This document shows positions 1 to 8,169 of a stretch of DNA of 24,299 bases, one piece after another (within the stretch, counting starts at the first letter, position 1; every line of letters begins with the position of its first letter). The notes under the pieces were generated by a model that was not told the origin of the DNA, did not search any database, and saw only the letters and a list, made by a program, of their open reading frames with translations. Location of the stretch: the NCBI GenBank assembly GCA_964625225.1, contig CAZVAR010000043.1, positions 1 through 24,299 on the forward strand. Reading direction: 5' to 3'. The position numbers were made by a program, and so were the translations under genes. This DNA is from CAZVAR01 sp964625225 (GTDB taxonomy: Bacteria; Pseudomonadota; Alphaproteobacteria; JAJUGE01).

Positions 1-664
1 CGTCGTAGATCTCCGGCACCTCCTGGGCGAACAGCTTCGCCAGGAACTCGGGGCGGGTACGCGACAGAAAGATCTGCGGTCCTCGGGTTTCCTCGCGCAC
101 GTCCCAGATCAGCGCCCGCACCCGCTCGTTCCGACGGAAATGCTCGCGGGGCAGCACCTCGTCACGACGCAGAATAGCCTCGGCACGGCCGAGATCGACG
201 ATCACATTGCCGAACTCGGTACGCTTGACCAGACCGTTCACGATCTCGCCGACACGGCCGATATATTCCTTGTATTGCCGCTGCCGCTCGGCCTCGCGGA
301 CCTTCTGAACGATGACCTGCTTCGCCGTCTGCGCGGCGATGCGGCCGAAATCGATGGGCGGAAGCGGATCGATCAGGAACTCGCCGGGTTGCGCATCCGG
401 CTTGATACGCCGGGCAACCGAGAGCGGGATCTGCGTCGCCTCGTTCTCGACCTCTTCGACGATCTCTCGGTAGCGGGCAAGATGCACCTCGCCGGTGCGG
501 CGGTTGATCTCCGCCCGGATATCGTGCTCGTGGCCGTATTTGGAGCGCCCCGCCTTCTGGATGGCCTGCTCCATCGCGACCAGCACTTCGTCCCGATCGA
601 TGCCCTTCTCGCGCGCGACAGCGTCGGCGATCTGAAGCAACTCGGGCCCCATGACTTGCAGCAT
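1..664 (-). CDS. nusA: Transcription termination/antitermination factor NusA (N-terminal part, runs off window)
   Basis: NusA binds RNA polymerase and nascent RNA and controls pausing, termination and antitermination. Only 221 residues are in the window. Residues 1 to about 130 match the NusA N-terminal RNA-polymerase-binding domain (typical stretches AVAREKGIDRDEVLVAMEQA and KQVIVQKVREAERQRQYKEY). An S1 RNA-binding domain begins near residue 133 (YIGRVGEIVNGLVKR). The KH domains would lie left of position 1. The ATG at 664-662 is preferred because AGGA sits 7 nt upstream, right after the rimP stop; a second in-frame ATG at 652-650 is possible. It lies 11 nt downstream of rimP, the usual rimP-nusA order. 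The frame stays open to the window edge. Identification is firm; the exact start is less so. Confidence 0.95.
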   Translation of the reverse strand, partial: MLQVMGPELLQIADAVAREKGIDRDEVLVAMEQAIQKAGRSKYGHEHDIRAEINRRTGEVHLARYREIVEEVENEATQIPLSVARRIKPDAQPGEFLIDPLPPIDFGRIAAQTAKQVIVQKVREAERQRQYKEYIGRVGEIVNGLVKRTEFGNVIVDLGRAEAILRRDEVLPREHFRRNERVRALIWDVREETRGPQIFLSRTRPEFLAKLFAQEVPEIYD

Positions 665-675
665 GTCCGCGTCCT

Positions 676-1173
676 TTACTTGGGCTGCTCTGCCGCCGCG
701 GCAGCCAGCAACTCGTCCGTCAGCACCAACTTGGCGCGGCGGATGTCCGCCAGCGGAATCGCGACATCACCTTCGGACAGCGCGATCCGTACCATCTCCC
801 CGTCCAGCCCGGCGAGGCGTCCCTTGAAGCGCTTGCGCCCATCGATCGGCCGATCGGTCTCGATCCGCGCCTCGTGGCCGGCGAACCGCGCGAAGTCTTT
901 CGGACGCGTCAACGGGCGGTCGATCCCCGGCGACGTCACTTCGAGCGTGTAGGCCGTCTCGATCGGGTCGGTCTCGTCGAGGAGCGCCGAGACCGCCCGG
1001 CTGACCGCCGCACAGTCGTCGACGGTGAGCCTGCGTCCGTCCTGCGGTTCGATCATGATCTGCAGCACGGGACGCGCTTTGCTGCCCGTCATGGCGATGC
1101 GGACAATCTCGTAGCCCATCGCCGACACGGTGCCGCCGATGATTTCGCCGACCCGCTCCACGCCGTCCGTCAA
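676..1173 (-). CDS. rimP: Ribosome maturation factor RimP
   Basis: RimP is needed for maturation of the 30S ribosomal subunit in the cytoplasm. The 165-aa product has the family pattern: an N-terminal domain with the stretch DCAAVSRAVSALLDE (about residues 53-67), then the conserved EVTSPGIDRPL motif (about 78-88) and an SH3-like C-terminal domain. The length is normal. The first possible start is a TTG at 1173-1171, since an in-frame TAG lies just upstream. No convincing ribosome-binding site precedes it (a GGAG lies about 13 nt away), and a GTG at 1161-1159 is an alternative. It is followed after 11 nt by nusA. Its leader contains a hairpin-plus-T-run terminator, so expression may be attenuated. 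Confidence 0.93.
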   Translation of the reverse strand: MTDGVERVGEIIGGTVSAMGYEIVRIAMTGSKARPVLQIMIEPQDGRRLTVDDCAAVSRAVSALLDETDPIETAYTLEVTSPGIDRPLTRPKDFARFAGHEARIETDRPIDGRKRFKGRLAGLDGEMVRIALSEGDVAIPLADIRRAKLVLTDELLAAAAAEQPK

Positions 1174-1208
1174 CGCGTCGAACCCACTCCGCTAAACGCA
1201 CCAGAAAC

Positions 1209-1233
1209 AAAAAAAGGTGGGCTCCCGCCCACC
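1209..1233 (-). terminator. Intrinsic terminator between trmB and rimP
   Basis: Read on the minus strand, GGTGGGC pairs perfectly with GCCCACC (7 bp, loop GGGA) and is followed at once by seven T. This is the best intrinsic terminator in the window. It lies downstream of trmB and of a candidate rimP promoter, but upstream of the rimP start. It could end metK-trmB transcripts, act as an attenuator for rimP-nusA, or do both. Confidence 0.85.
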
Positions 1234-1290
1234 CTCATCTCACCAACCGTGATCCGAGGCACCGGAACCTCGATACATCCGGTGCGATCA

Positions 1291-1318
1291 AATATAAACG
1301 GATACCGGGTCGATTCAA
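1291..1318 (-). promoter_or_regulatory. Candidate promoter of the rimP-nusA operon
   Basis: On the minus strand TTGAAT (1318-1313) and TATATT (1296-1291) are separated by 16 nt. They match the sigma-70 consensus at 4 of 6 and 5 of 6 positions, and the AT content is unusual for this GC-rich DNA. The -35 element overlaps the trmB stop codon. The predicted transcript start is near 1284, giving a leader of about 110 nt that opens with a GCACCGG/CCGGTGC hairpin (1259-1285) and contains the terminator at 1209-1233. This is pattern-based only. Confidence 0.5.
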
Positions 1319-2069
1319 GCCGGTTTCGGCGGTTCGACGCGCGGCCGGCGACGGAACCGGAGATAGGTCGGGCGACGTCCCTGCCGCAGCGCCTTTTCCT
1401 CGTATCGGGTAGCGGGCCAATCGTCGGTCCGCTCGCGCCAGTCCGAAGGATTGCGCACCAGCCACTCGAAAGCCGGATGGTCCGTCGTCTTCTCCAGCAT
1501 CCAGCGCAAATAGTCGACATCGTCCGTAGCGAGGCGCAGTTCGGCGCCGTCGCGCATCGCGCTCGCCAGACGGTCGAGGACCGGCCGGGCAACGATCCGC
1601 CGCTTGTGATGACGCGCCTTCGGCCACGGATCCGGGAACAAAATAAAGGCGCGACCGATACTTCCCTCGGCAAGCCGCCAGAGCAGCGGTCGGGCGTCGT
1701 CCGGCAGGATGCGCACGTTACGGAGATCCTCCCGCGCCACTCGCGCGAGGAGAGCGCCAACGCCGGCGATGAAGGGTTCGCAGCCGATAAAGCCGATATT
1801 AGGATGCCTCGCCGCCTGCCAGGCGAGATGCTCTCCCGCGCCGAAACCGATCTCGAGCCAGACTTCGGCGGGACGCGGATCGAACAGCCTTACCGGGTCG
1901 ATCGGGTCGGCACCCGGCGGCAGATCGACCCGGAGCCGCGGCAACAGGCTCTCGACAGCCTCCCGCCGCCCCGGGCGCAGAGGCCGCCCGCGACGCCGTC
2001 CGTACAGGTGGAAACCACCGGCCGTCTCCCAGTCCGCAGCGACACGGGTCGGCGGGGTCTCGTGGTCGA

Positions 2070-2073
<4 letters not shown>
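1315..2073 (-). CDS. trmB: tRNA (guanine-N7-)-methyltransferase TrmB
   Basis: TrmB uses S-adenosylmethionine to form 7-methylguanosine at position 46 of tRNA. The 252-aa product has the SAM-binding motif EIGFGAGEH (residues 74-82), the family signature FPDPWPK (146-152) and the C-terminal TRYEEKA motif (222-228). A family-typical N-terminal LYGRRRGRPLRPGR stretch precedes the methyltransferase fold. The start is a GTG at 2073-2071 that overlaps the metK stop in a GTGA arrangement, pointing to translational coupling. The pairing is sensible because MetK makes the SAM that TrmB consumes. The length is normal and nothing is missing. Confidence 0.95.
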
Positions 2074-3239
<1,166 letters not shown>

Positions 3240-3295
3240 GTTCACTCCTTGCGCCGTCTCGCTAATCACACCTGACCGCGCGGCAGGTCTTGCGC

Positions 3296-3332
3296 AAAAA
3301 AATGACAAGCGGCCGGAAACACGTGCCGCTCG
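3296..3332 (-). terminator. Probable intrinsic terminator after the HTH regulator gene
   Basis: On the minus strand CGAGCGGC pairs with GCCGCTTG (8 bp with one G-T pair) around an 11-nt loop. It is followed by TCA and then seven T. It lies 64 nt past the HTH stop codon and 57 nt before the metK start. It may end the HTH transcript or, if the metK promoter lies upstream of it, act on metK expression. Confidence 0.5.
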
Positions 3333-3395
3333 CTCGTGTAGACCCCAGTCCGGTAGTGCGACCCCGATCTTACTTGCCGGTCCTGCGCCGACGCG

Positions 3396-3911
3396 TCAAG
3401 GGCCTTTTCCCGGCTCGGCCATCGCCTTTTCGTCGGCACCCTCGCCGGTTGGCGAGGCATCGGAGGCAAGCGCCTTCATGAGTTCCAGCATGCGCCGACG
3501 CACCGTCGTGTCGCCGATGCCGTAATAGGCTCGCACCAGCAGAAGCGTCTCGCGGCGCGACATCGGATCCTCGCCATAGGTCGCGCTCTCCTCGGCAAGC
3601 CCGCCGGCCGATGTGGTGCTGGTCGTGCCGAGTTCGTCAAAGAAATAGGAGACCGGTACGTCCAACGCGCGGCTCAGCTCCCAGAGCCGGCCGGCACCGA
3701 TCCGGTTCGCGCCGCGCTCATACTTCTGAACCTGCTGGAATGTCAGCCCGAGTGCCTCGGCAAGCTTCTCCTGGCTCATGCCGAGCAAGGTCCGGCGCAG
3801 CCGGACACGCCCCCCGACATGCACGTCGACCTTATTCGGCTTGCCCCGGGTACGGCGCGGCGTCGCCGCCTGCCGACGCGCGTTGGTCGATTGTTCAGCC
3901 AAGGTACGCAT
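3396..3911 (-). CDS. XRE-family transcriptional regulator (PraR/PhrR-like)
   Basis: This 171-aa cytoplasmic DNA-binding protein has a Cro/C1-type helix-turn-helix at about residues 31-87. The recognisable core includes GMSQEKLAEALGLTFQQVQ and KYERGANRIGAGRLWELS, followed by the DVPVSYFFDEL stretch typical of the alphaproteobacterial family that includes rhizobial PhrR and PraR. The first 27 residues are basic and variable. The C-terminal part (about 115-171) includes RETLLLVRAYYGI. Adjacency to lnt mirrors the rhizobial phrR next to actA (lnt). The ATG at 3911 has GGACAGG directly abutting it, so a TTG three codons later is an alternative start. The upstream region carries palindromes overlapping a promoter, suggesting autoregulation. 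The target genes are unknown. Confidence 0.85.
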   Translation of the reverse strand: MRTLAEQSTNARRQAATPRRTRGKPNKVDVHVGGRVRLRRTLLGMSQEKLAEALGLTFQQVQKYERGANRIGAGRLWELSRALDVPVSYFFDELGTTSTTSAGGLAEESATYGEDPMSRRETLLLVRAYYGIGDTTVRRRMLELMKALASDASPTGEGADEKAMAEPGKGP

Positions 3912-3925
3912 CCTGTCCGTTTTCT

Positions 3926-3961
3926 TACGAAAGTCGTATTACCCACGATCGTATGCGTCAA
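3926..3961 (-). promoter_or_regulatory. Candidate promoter and operator of the XRE regulator gene
   Basis: On the minus strand TTGACG (3961-3956) is followed after 17 nt by TACGAC (3938-3933). That -10 lies inside a perfect inverted repeat, TACGA-CTT-TCGTA (3926-3938). A second related palindrome, ACGATCGT with one extra TA-side match, lies in the spacer at 3944-3953. Two like palindromes centred about 16 nt apart over a promoter fit a dimeric XRE repressor site. The transcript start would fall close to the start codon. Confidence 0.5.
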
Positions 3962-3983
3962 GCAGATCAATCAGGTTCAGAAA

Positions 3984-4013
3984 GGCGATTCTGCAGAACG
4001 CATCTAGAACGCC
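3984..4013 (-). terminator. Weak hairpin after lnt
   Basis: Ten nucleotides past the lnt stop, GGCGTTCT can pair with AGAA-T-CGCC (one bulged T) on the minus strand, followed by TTTCTG. The loop contains a second GCGTTCT and a perfect TTCTGCAGAA palindrome. The T run is only three long, so this is at best a weak terminator of the long upstream operon. Confidence 0.3.
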
Positions 4014-4022
4014 GGCAACGCA

Positions 4023-5699
4023 TTAGTTCCTCCTGAACTTTGATGCACGATACACAACCACGCGAGTCCAAAAAATAGCAAGAAGTACAAAGAAGATGAT
4101 GTCACCCAATTGTGCATAAGGCGTCGGAGCATCGAGCGCGCGGGGCAGGTCCGCGTCGACGATGCCGGTCTGCCCCAGCGGTAGTCGCGACACTATCCGG
4201 CCATAGGGATCGATCACTGCTGAGATGCCCGTATTCGCCGCCCGGATCAACGGCAGCCCCTCCTCGACTGCCCGCACTCTGGCGATCTGCAGATGCTGGT
4301 AGGGGCCCGCGCTGCGCCCGTACCACGCGTCGTTGGTGATGTTGAGCAGCCATCCGGGACGGTCCCGGGACTCGATGACCGCCCCGGGAAAGATCGCTTC
4401 GTAGCAGATCAGCGGACTGAAGGCCGGCAGATCGGGCAGGCGCAATGTGCGGGGCCCGGGACCCGGCGTGAAGTCGATCGTGCCGGGCGTGATCTTGGCC
4501 AGGCTCAGCCAGTCGCGGAACGGGACATACTCGCCCAGCGGCACGAGATGGAACTTGTCGTAGGTCGCCAGCACGTCGCCCTCGGCCCCGACCACGAGCA
4601 GACTGTTCCCGAGGCGCAGTTCCCCGTTCGGTTCGCGCTCCGCTCGTGGCGCGCCGGTCAGCAGCGCTCCGCCCGCGGGTACGATTGCCGCGACCGCGCG
4701 CAGCGCCGCCGCGTCCTCGGCCAAAAAAAAGGGAACAGCCGTCTCGGGCCAGATGATATGCGTGGGCGGCGGCCCTTCGGCCGGTCGGGCGCTCAGTTCT
4801 ACATGCCGGCGGAAGATCGCGACGCGCTGCGCTGCATCCCATTTCATCGCCTGCGGGACGTTGGCCTGAACGATGCGCAGGCGCACGCCATCGACCGTAC
4901 CCGGATCGATACCGGTGAGACGAGCTGCTCCGCCCACGAACACCGCCAGCAGCAACCCGAAGGCTATGAAAGCGGGCCAGAGTGAACCGGCTGACGCCTG
5001 CCGGTCGCTATCCGGTGCCGCCGGCGATACCAAGGCCGCGGGCGCCGCCGCGGCCAGCACCGTCAACAGGCTCAGACCGTAAATGCCGACGACCGCGGTG
5101 AACTGCAGCATCGCCTCGACGTCGGTCCAGACATAGCCCAGCAGGTTCCAGGGGAAGCCGGTAAAGAGATGGCCGCGCAACCACTCCGCCGCAGCCCAGG
5201 CGGCGGCGAAGGCATAGACCCGCCGCGGCCCGCGGCCGCCGAGGCGGCGCGTCGCCCATGAGGCGGCGCCGGCGTAAACCGCCAGGAAGGCCGGAAGTCC
5301 GCAGGCGATCAGCGGGATAAGCCAAGCGAATCTGGCGGCGTCCACCAGCAGCGCGTTGGAGATCCAATAGAGGCCGACCAGATGGTGTCCGAAGCCGAAC
5401 CACCAGCCGGTGAAAAAGGCCGCACGGCTGTTCGCTGCGCCGTCAACCAGCCAGATCAGGATCGGAAACGAGATGAGCAGCAACGGGACAATGTTGCCCG
5501 GCGGTAGCGCAAGCGTGGCGAGCGCACCTGCCAGAAAGGCGAACCCGGCCCTGCGCCACCCCCGCATGCCCGCGCACCTGGCCGCAAAGCGGGCGAGGTG
5601 ATCCCGCAGCAGCGCCGGGCCCTCGGAGGATCGCGCCGGACCGACGACGTCTTCTGCGAGGGGGCCGGATGTCGGCGAACGCAGGCTCTTCGGACTCAT
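4023..5699 (-). CDS. lnt: Apolipoprotein N-acyltransferase Lnt
   Basis: Lnt N-acylates the amino-terminal cysteine of lipoproteins in the inner membrane, the last step of lipoprotein maturation. The 558-aa product has several hydrophobic membrane segments between residues about 50 and 260, then a periplasmic nitrilase-type domain. The catalytic Glu-Lys-Cys triad is visible: E319 in WPETA, K382 in YDKFHLVPLGEY and C432 in ICYEAIFP. A final membrane segment lies near 532-550. It starts with ATG overlapping the corC stop (ATGA), so the two are likely co-translated. A run of eight T in the coding strand (4723-4730) follows the E319 codon, which is unusual in such GC-rich DNA. The extended N-terminus of about 40 residues is not part of the core fold. 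Confidence 0.96.
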   Translation of the reverse strand: MSPKSLRSPTSGPLAEDVVGPARSSEGPALLRDHLARFAARCAGMRGWRRAGFAFLAGALATLALPPGNIVPLLLISFPILIWLVDGAANSRAAFFTGWWFGFGHHLVGLYWISNALLVDAARFAWLIPLIACGLPAFLAVYAGAASWATRRLGGRGPRRVYAFAAAWAAAEWLRGHLFTGFPWNLLGYVWTDVEAMLQFTAVVGIYGLSLLTVLAAAAPAALVSPAAPDSDRQASAGSLWPAFIAFGLLLAVFVGGAARLTGIDPGTVDGVRLRIVQANVPQAMKWDAAQRVAIFRRHVELSARPAEGPPPTHIIWPETAVPFFLAEDAAALRAVAAIVPAGGALLTGAPRAEREPNGELRLGNSLLVVGAEGDVLATYDKFHLVPLGEYVPFRDWLSLAKITPGTIDFTPGPGPRTLRLPDLPAFSPLICYEAIFPGAVIESRDRPGWLLNITNDAWYGRSAGPYQHLQIARVRAVEEGLPLIRAANTGISAVIDPYGRIVSRLPLGQTGIVDADLPRALDAPTPYAQLGDIIFFVLLAIFWTRVVVYRASKFRRN

Positions 5700-6628
5700 T
5701 CGGTGGACGCTTGCGCGGTCAGCGGTTGCGGAAGGTTGCGGACCCGGAGCCGCTTCAGGCGTCTCGGATCGCCTTCCAGTACTTCGAATTCGAGTCCGGA
5801 GGAGTGCGAGACCAGTTCGCCCCGCGTGGGCACCCGCCCGACCAAGGTGAAGACGAGCCCGCCGAGCGTATCTATGTCCTCACGTTCCTCCTCGGTCAGT
5901 ACGGGACCGACCAGCTCTTCGAAATCCTCAAGCAGCACCCTTGCATCGGCGACCAGCGTCCCGTCGGGCCGTATCGTCATCTTCGGAGATTCGGCGATCT
6001 CGTGCTCGTCCTGAATCTCGCCGACGATCTCCTCCACCAGATTCTCGATCGTGACCAGCCCATCAATGCCGCCATACTCGTCGACCATCAGCGCGAGATG
6101 GATACGCCTGAGCCGCATCTGGAGGAGAAGGTCGAGCACCCGCATCGAGGGCGAGACGAACAGCACCTCGTGCGTAATCGATGCCAGTGGCGGAGGGTCC
6201 GCCTGCCCGGCGAGTGGCAGCACGTCCTTGATGTGGACCATGCCGATCACGTCGTCGAGATCCTTGCGATAGACCGGCAGACGGGAGTGATGCGTGCTGC
6301 CCATCAGGGCGATCACCTCGGGGATCGGTGTGTCGGCCTCGACGGCGACGATGTCGGCGCGCGGAACCGCAACATCCTCGACGGTCACATCGCGCAGCCG
6401 CAGGACATTACCGATCAGAATTCGCTCGGTCTGGCTGATCGGCGTGTCGGTCTCGTCGCGTGCCTCGATCAGCTCCTCGAGGGCGTCGCGCAGCGTGTCG
6501 TCGCCGTTACGTGACCGGCCGAAGCGTCGCCAAAGGTCGCGCCAGATCGAGCGTCGGATACCGTTGCGATCGGCAGAGGGCGGCCGGAGCGATCGAATTT
6601 CCGGACTCGAACCGACGGCGTCGTTCAT
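5696..6628 (-). CDS. corC: CorC/HlyC-family CBS-domain protein
   Basis: The 310-aa product has a CBS-domain pair (about residues 88-140 and 152-206), with the typical stretches VPRADIVAVEADTPIPEV, SRLPVYRKDLDDVIGMVH and MVDEYGGIDGLVTIENLVEE. A C-terminal CorC_HlyC (transporter-associated) domain follows at about 220-302. There are no membrane segments, so this is the soluble form of the family, linked to magnesium/cobalt efflux and membrane ion homeostasis by homology only. It overlaps the upstream ybeY stop (ATGA) and the downstream lnt start (ATGA). The ybeY-corC-lnt order is widely conserved in proteobacteria. The precise biochemical role of soluble CorC proteins is not settled. Confidence 0.92.
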   Translation of the reverse strand: MNDAVGSSPEIRSLRPPSADRNGIRRSIWRDLWRRFGRSRNGDDTLRDALEELIEARDETDTPISQTERILIGNVLRLRDVTVEDVAVPRADIVAVEADTPIPEVIALMGSTHHSRLPVYRKDLDDVIGMVHIKDVLPLAGQADPPPLASITHEVLFVSPSMRVLDLLLQMRLRRIHLALMVDEYGGIDGLVTIENLVEEIVGEIQDEHEIAESPKMTIRPDGTLVADARVLLEDFEELVGPVLTEEEREDIDTLGGLVFTLVGRVPTRGELVSHSSGLEFEVLEGDPRRLKRLRVRNLPQPLTAQASTE

Positions 6629-7148
6629 TGGGCGCCAGCCTCAGCGATGCTCACGGCCGGATCGCCGGCATACGGGTCGGAAATGCCGAGGCTCGCCAGA
6701 ACCTGCACCTCCAGCGCCTCCATTGCGACCGCCTCCTCCTCGACCTGATGATCGTACCCGAGCAGATGCAGCACCCCGTGAACGACAAGATGTGCAAGAT
6801 GCTCTNNNNNNNNNNCGCCGGCTTCCCTTGAGCCGCGGCCTCCGCCAGGACCGTTTCCCGAGCGAGCCCGACCTCGCCGAGCGTGCGAGCCTCGCCGGGT
6901 GGGGTAGGAGTCAGGTCGGGGAAGGAGAGCACATTGGTCGGCCGGTCCTTGCCGCGAAAGGCACGGTTGAGATCGCGGACCGTTGCGTCCGCGGCCAGTG
7001 CGACCACGAGCGCCGCCGGCTCACCCGCCCCGATCTCAGCCGCCAGTGCCGCGCGGGCAGCGCTGCGACAGCACGCTGTGGCGCCCGGGAGGTCGCGCTG
7101 CCAGGCGGGATCCAGGATGACGATCTCTATGTCGGGTTCAGCCGGCAT
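6625..7148 (-). CDS. ybeY: Endoribonuclease / rRNA maturation factor YbeY (interrupted by an assembly gap)
   Basis: YbeY is a zinc-dependent endoribonuclease involved in 16S rRNA maturation and ribosome quality control. The coding part before the gap starts at ATG 7148 and reads through LNRAFRGKDRPTNVLSFP, a hallmark of the family. After ten N (6806-6815) the family continues as HLAHLVVHGVLHLLGYDH, which holds the three-histidine zinc site. The segments on either side of the N run are in different frames, so the true gap length is not 10 but equals 2 modulo 3, probably only a few bases missing. I treat the gene as intact. It starts inside the end of phoH (11-nt overlap) and its stop overlaps corC (ATGA). 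Confidence 0.93.
6806..6815. other. Assembly gap (10 N)
   Basis: Ten N interrupt ybeY between the codons for GKPA and those for EHLAHL. By comparison with the family the real missing stretch should be very short, and its length must be 2 modulo 3 to restore the frame. The ten N are therefore a placeholder rather than a measured gap. Confidence 0.99.
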
Positions 7149-8169
7149 TCCTGGCTCGCGCCCGACGCAGGGGCGGCGCTGCCTCCTCGGGGGCTCGGGT
7201 CGCCTCGTACGATTCATACGCCTGCACGATGCGTGTGACGAGAGGGTGGCGCACCACGTCCGCATGGGTGAAGTGGACGAAGGCGACACCCTCGACGTCT
7301 CTCAGGACCTGGATCGACTCGCGAAGACCGGATGGCATTCCGCGCGGCAGGTCGATCTGGCTCATGTCGCCGGTCACGACCATGCGTGACTGCTCGCCGA
7401 ACCGCGTCAGGAACATCTTCATTTGCACGGGCGTCGTATTCTGCGCCTCGTCCAGGATGATGAAGGCATGGCTGAGGGTCCGGCCCCGCATGAAGGCAAG
7501 CGGCGCCACTTCGATCTCGCCGCTGTCGAGCCGCCGCATGACCTGATCGCCCGGCAGCATGTCGTACAGTGCGTCATAGATCGGGCGCAGGTAGGGATCC
7601 ACTTTCTCGCGCAGGTCGCCGGGCAGGAAGCCCAGCCGCTCGCCGGCTTCGACGGCCGGCCGCGTGAGGATGATCCGGTCGACCTCACCGGCGGTCAGCA
7701 TGGTGACTGCAACTGCGACCGCGAGATAGGTCTTGCCGGTGCCGGCCGGACCGAGCCCGAACGTCAGATCATTGGCACGGATCGCACGAATGTACTCCGC
7801 CTGCGTCGGCGAGCGCGGCGGAATGAGGCGCTTGCGCGTGCTGATAGCGACATCGTCGAACCGTTCCGCTGCGCCTTGCGGCAGGTTGGTCGCGGCGGCC
7901 GCGAGCTTGAGCGCTCCGTCGACCTCGGCGGCATTCACCTGTATCCCGCGTTTGAGACGGTCGTAGAGCAAGGTGACAGCCGAGCGAGCGGCCTCGACGG
8001 CATCGGCCTGACCGCGGATCACGAGCCGGTTGCCACGCGACGCCAGCGAGACACCGAGTTCCTGCTCGATCCGGGCTAGGTGGCGGTCGTGCTCACCGTA
8101 GAGCAGCGGCAACAGGGAGTTGTCGTCGAATTCGAGTTGGATCTGCTCGATGGGCGTAGCGGGCCTCAA
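7138..8169 (-). CDS. phoH: PhoH-family ATPase (PhoH-like protein)
   Basis: PhoH-like proteins are cytoplasmic P-loop ATPases related to the helicase-like part of PhoH and are usually found next to ybeY; they are thought to act in RNA metabolism. With a TTG start at 8169-8167 the product is 343 aa, with an N-terminal KH-like region, Walker A GPAGTGKT (residues 140-147), Walker B ILDEAQN (238-244) and the downstream VVTGDMSQIDLP motif. I chose the TTG because it overlaps the miaB stop (TTGA) with GGAG 11 nt upstream, and because homologs start near this point. An ATG at 8211 is an alternative that adds 14 basic residues. The open frame extends to 8412, but that part lies over miaB and has no family match. 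Confidence 0.93.
   Translation of the reverse strand: MRPATPIEQIQLEFDDNSLLPLLYGEHDRHLARIEQELGVSLASRGNRLVIRGQADAVEAARSAVTLLYDRLKRGIQVNAAEVDGALKLAAAATNLPQGAAERFDDVAISTRKRLIPPRSPTQAEYIRAIRANDLTFGLGPAGTGKTYLAVAVAVTMLTAGEVDRIILTRPAVEAGERLGFLPGDLREKVDPYLRPIYDALYDMLPGDQVMRRLDSGEIEVAPLAFMRGRTLSHAFIILDEAQNTTPVQMKMFLTRFGEQSRMVVTGDMSQIDLPRGMPSGLRESIQVLRDVEGVAFVHFTHADVVRHPLVTRIVQAYESYEATRAPEEAAPPLRRARARNAG

Noticed and set aside
1174..1200. A GGGTTCGAC stretch resembling a tRNA T-arm before rimP, where Escherichia coli has metY
   Set aside because: No acceptor, D or anticodon stems can be drawn around it.
3240..3308. N-terminal extension of metK
   Set aside because: It passes through the T-rich end of a terminator-like hairpin and lacks family match; the GTG at 3239 has GGAG at good spacing.
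3240..3395. A possible SAM riboswitch upstream of metK
   Set aside because: I looked for the core patterns I know of SAM-II and SAM/SAH riboswitches and did not see them. A covariance-model search with those families would settle it.
6651..6805. Continuation of the pre-gap ybeY frame past the N run, ending in an Arg/Trp-rich tail
   Set aside because: The true YbeY sequence continues in another frame after the gap; this tail is an artefact of the arbitrary 10-N length.
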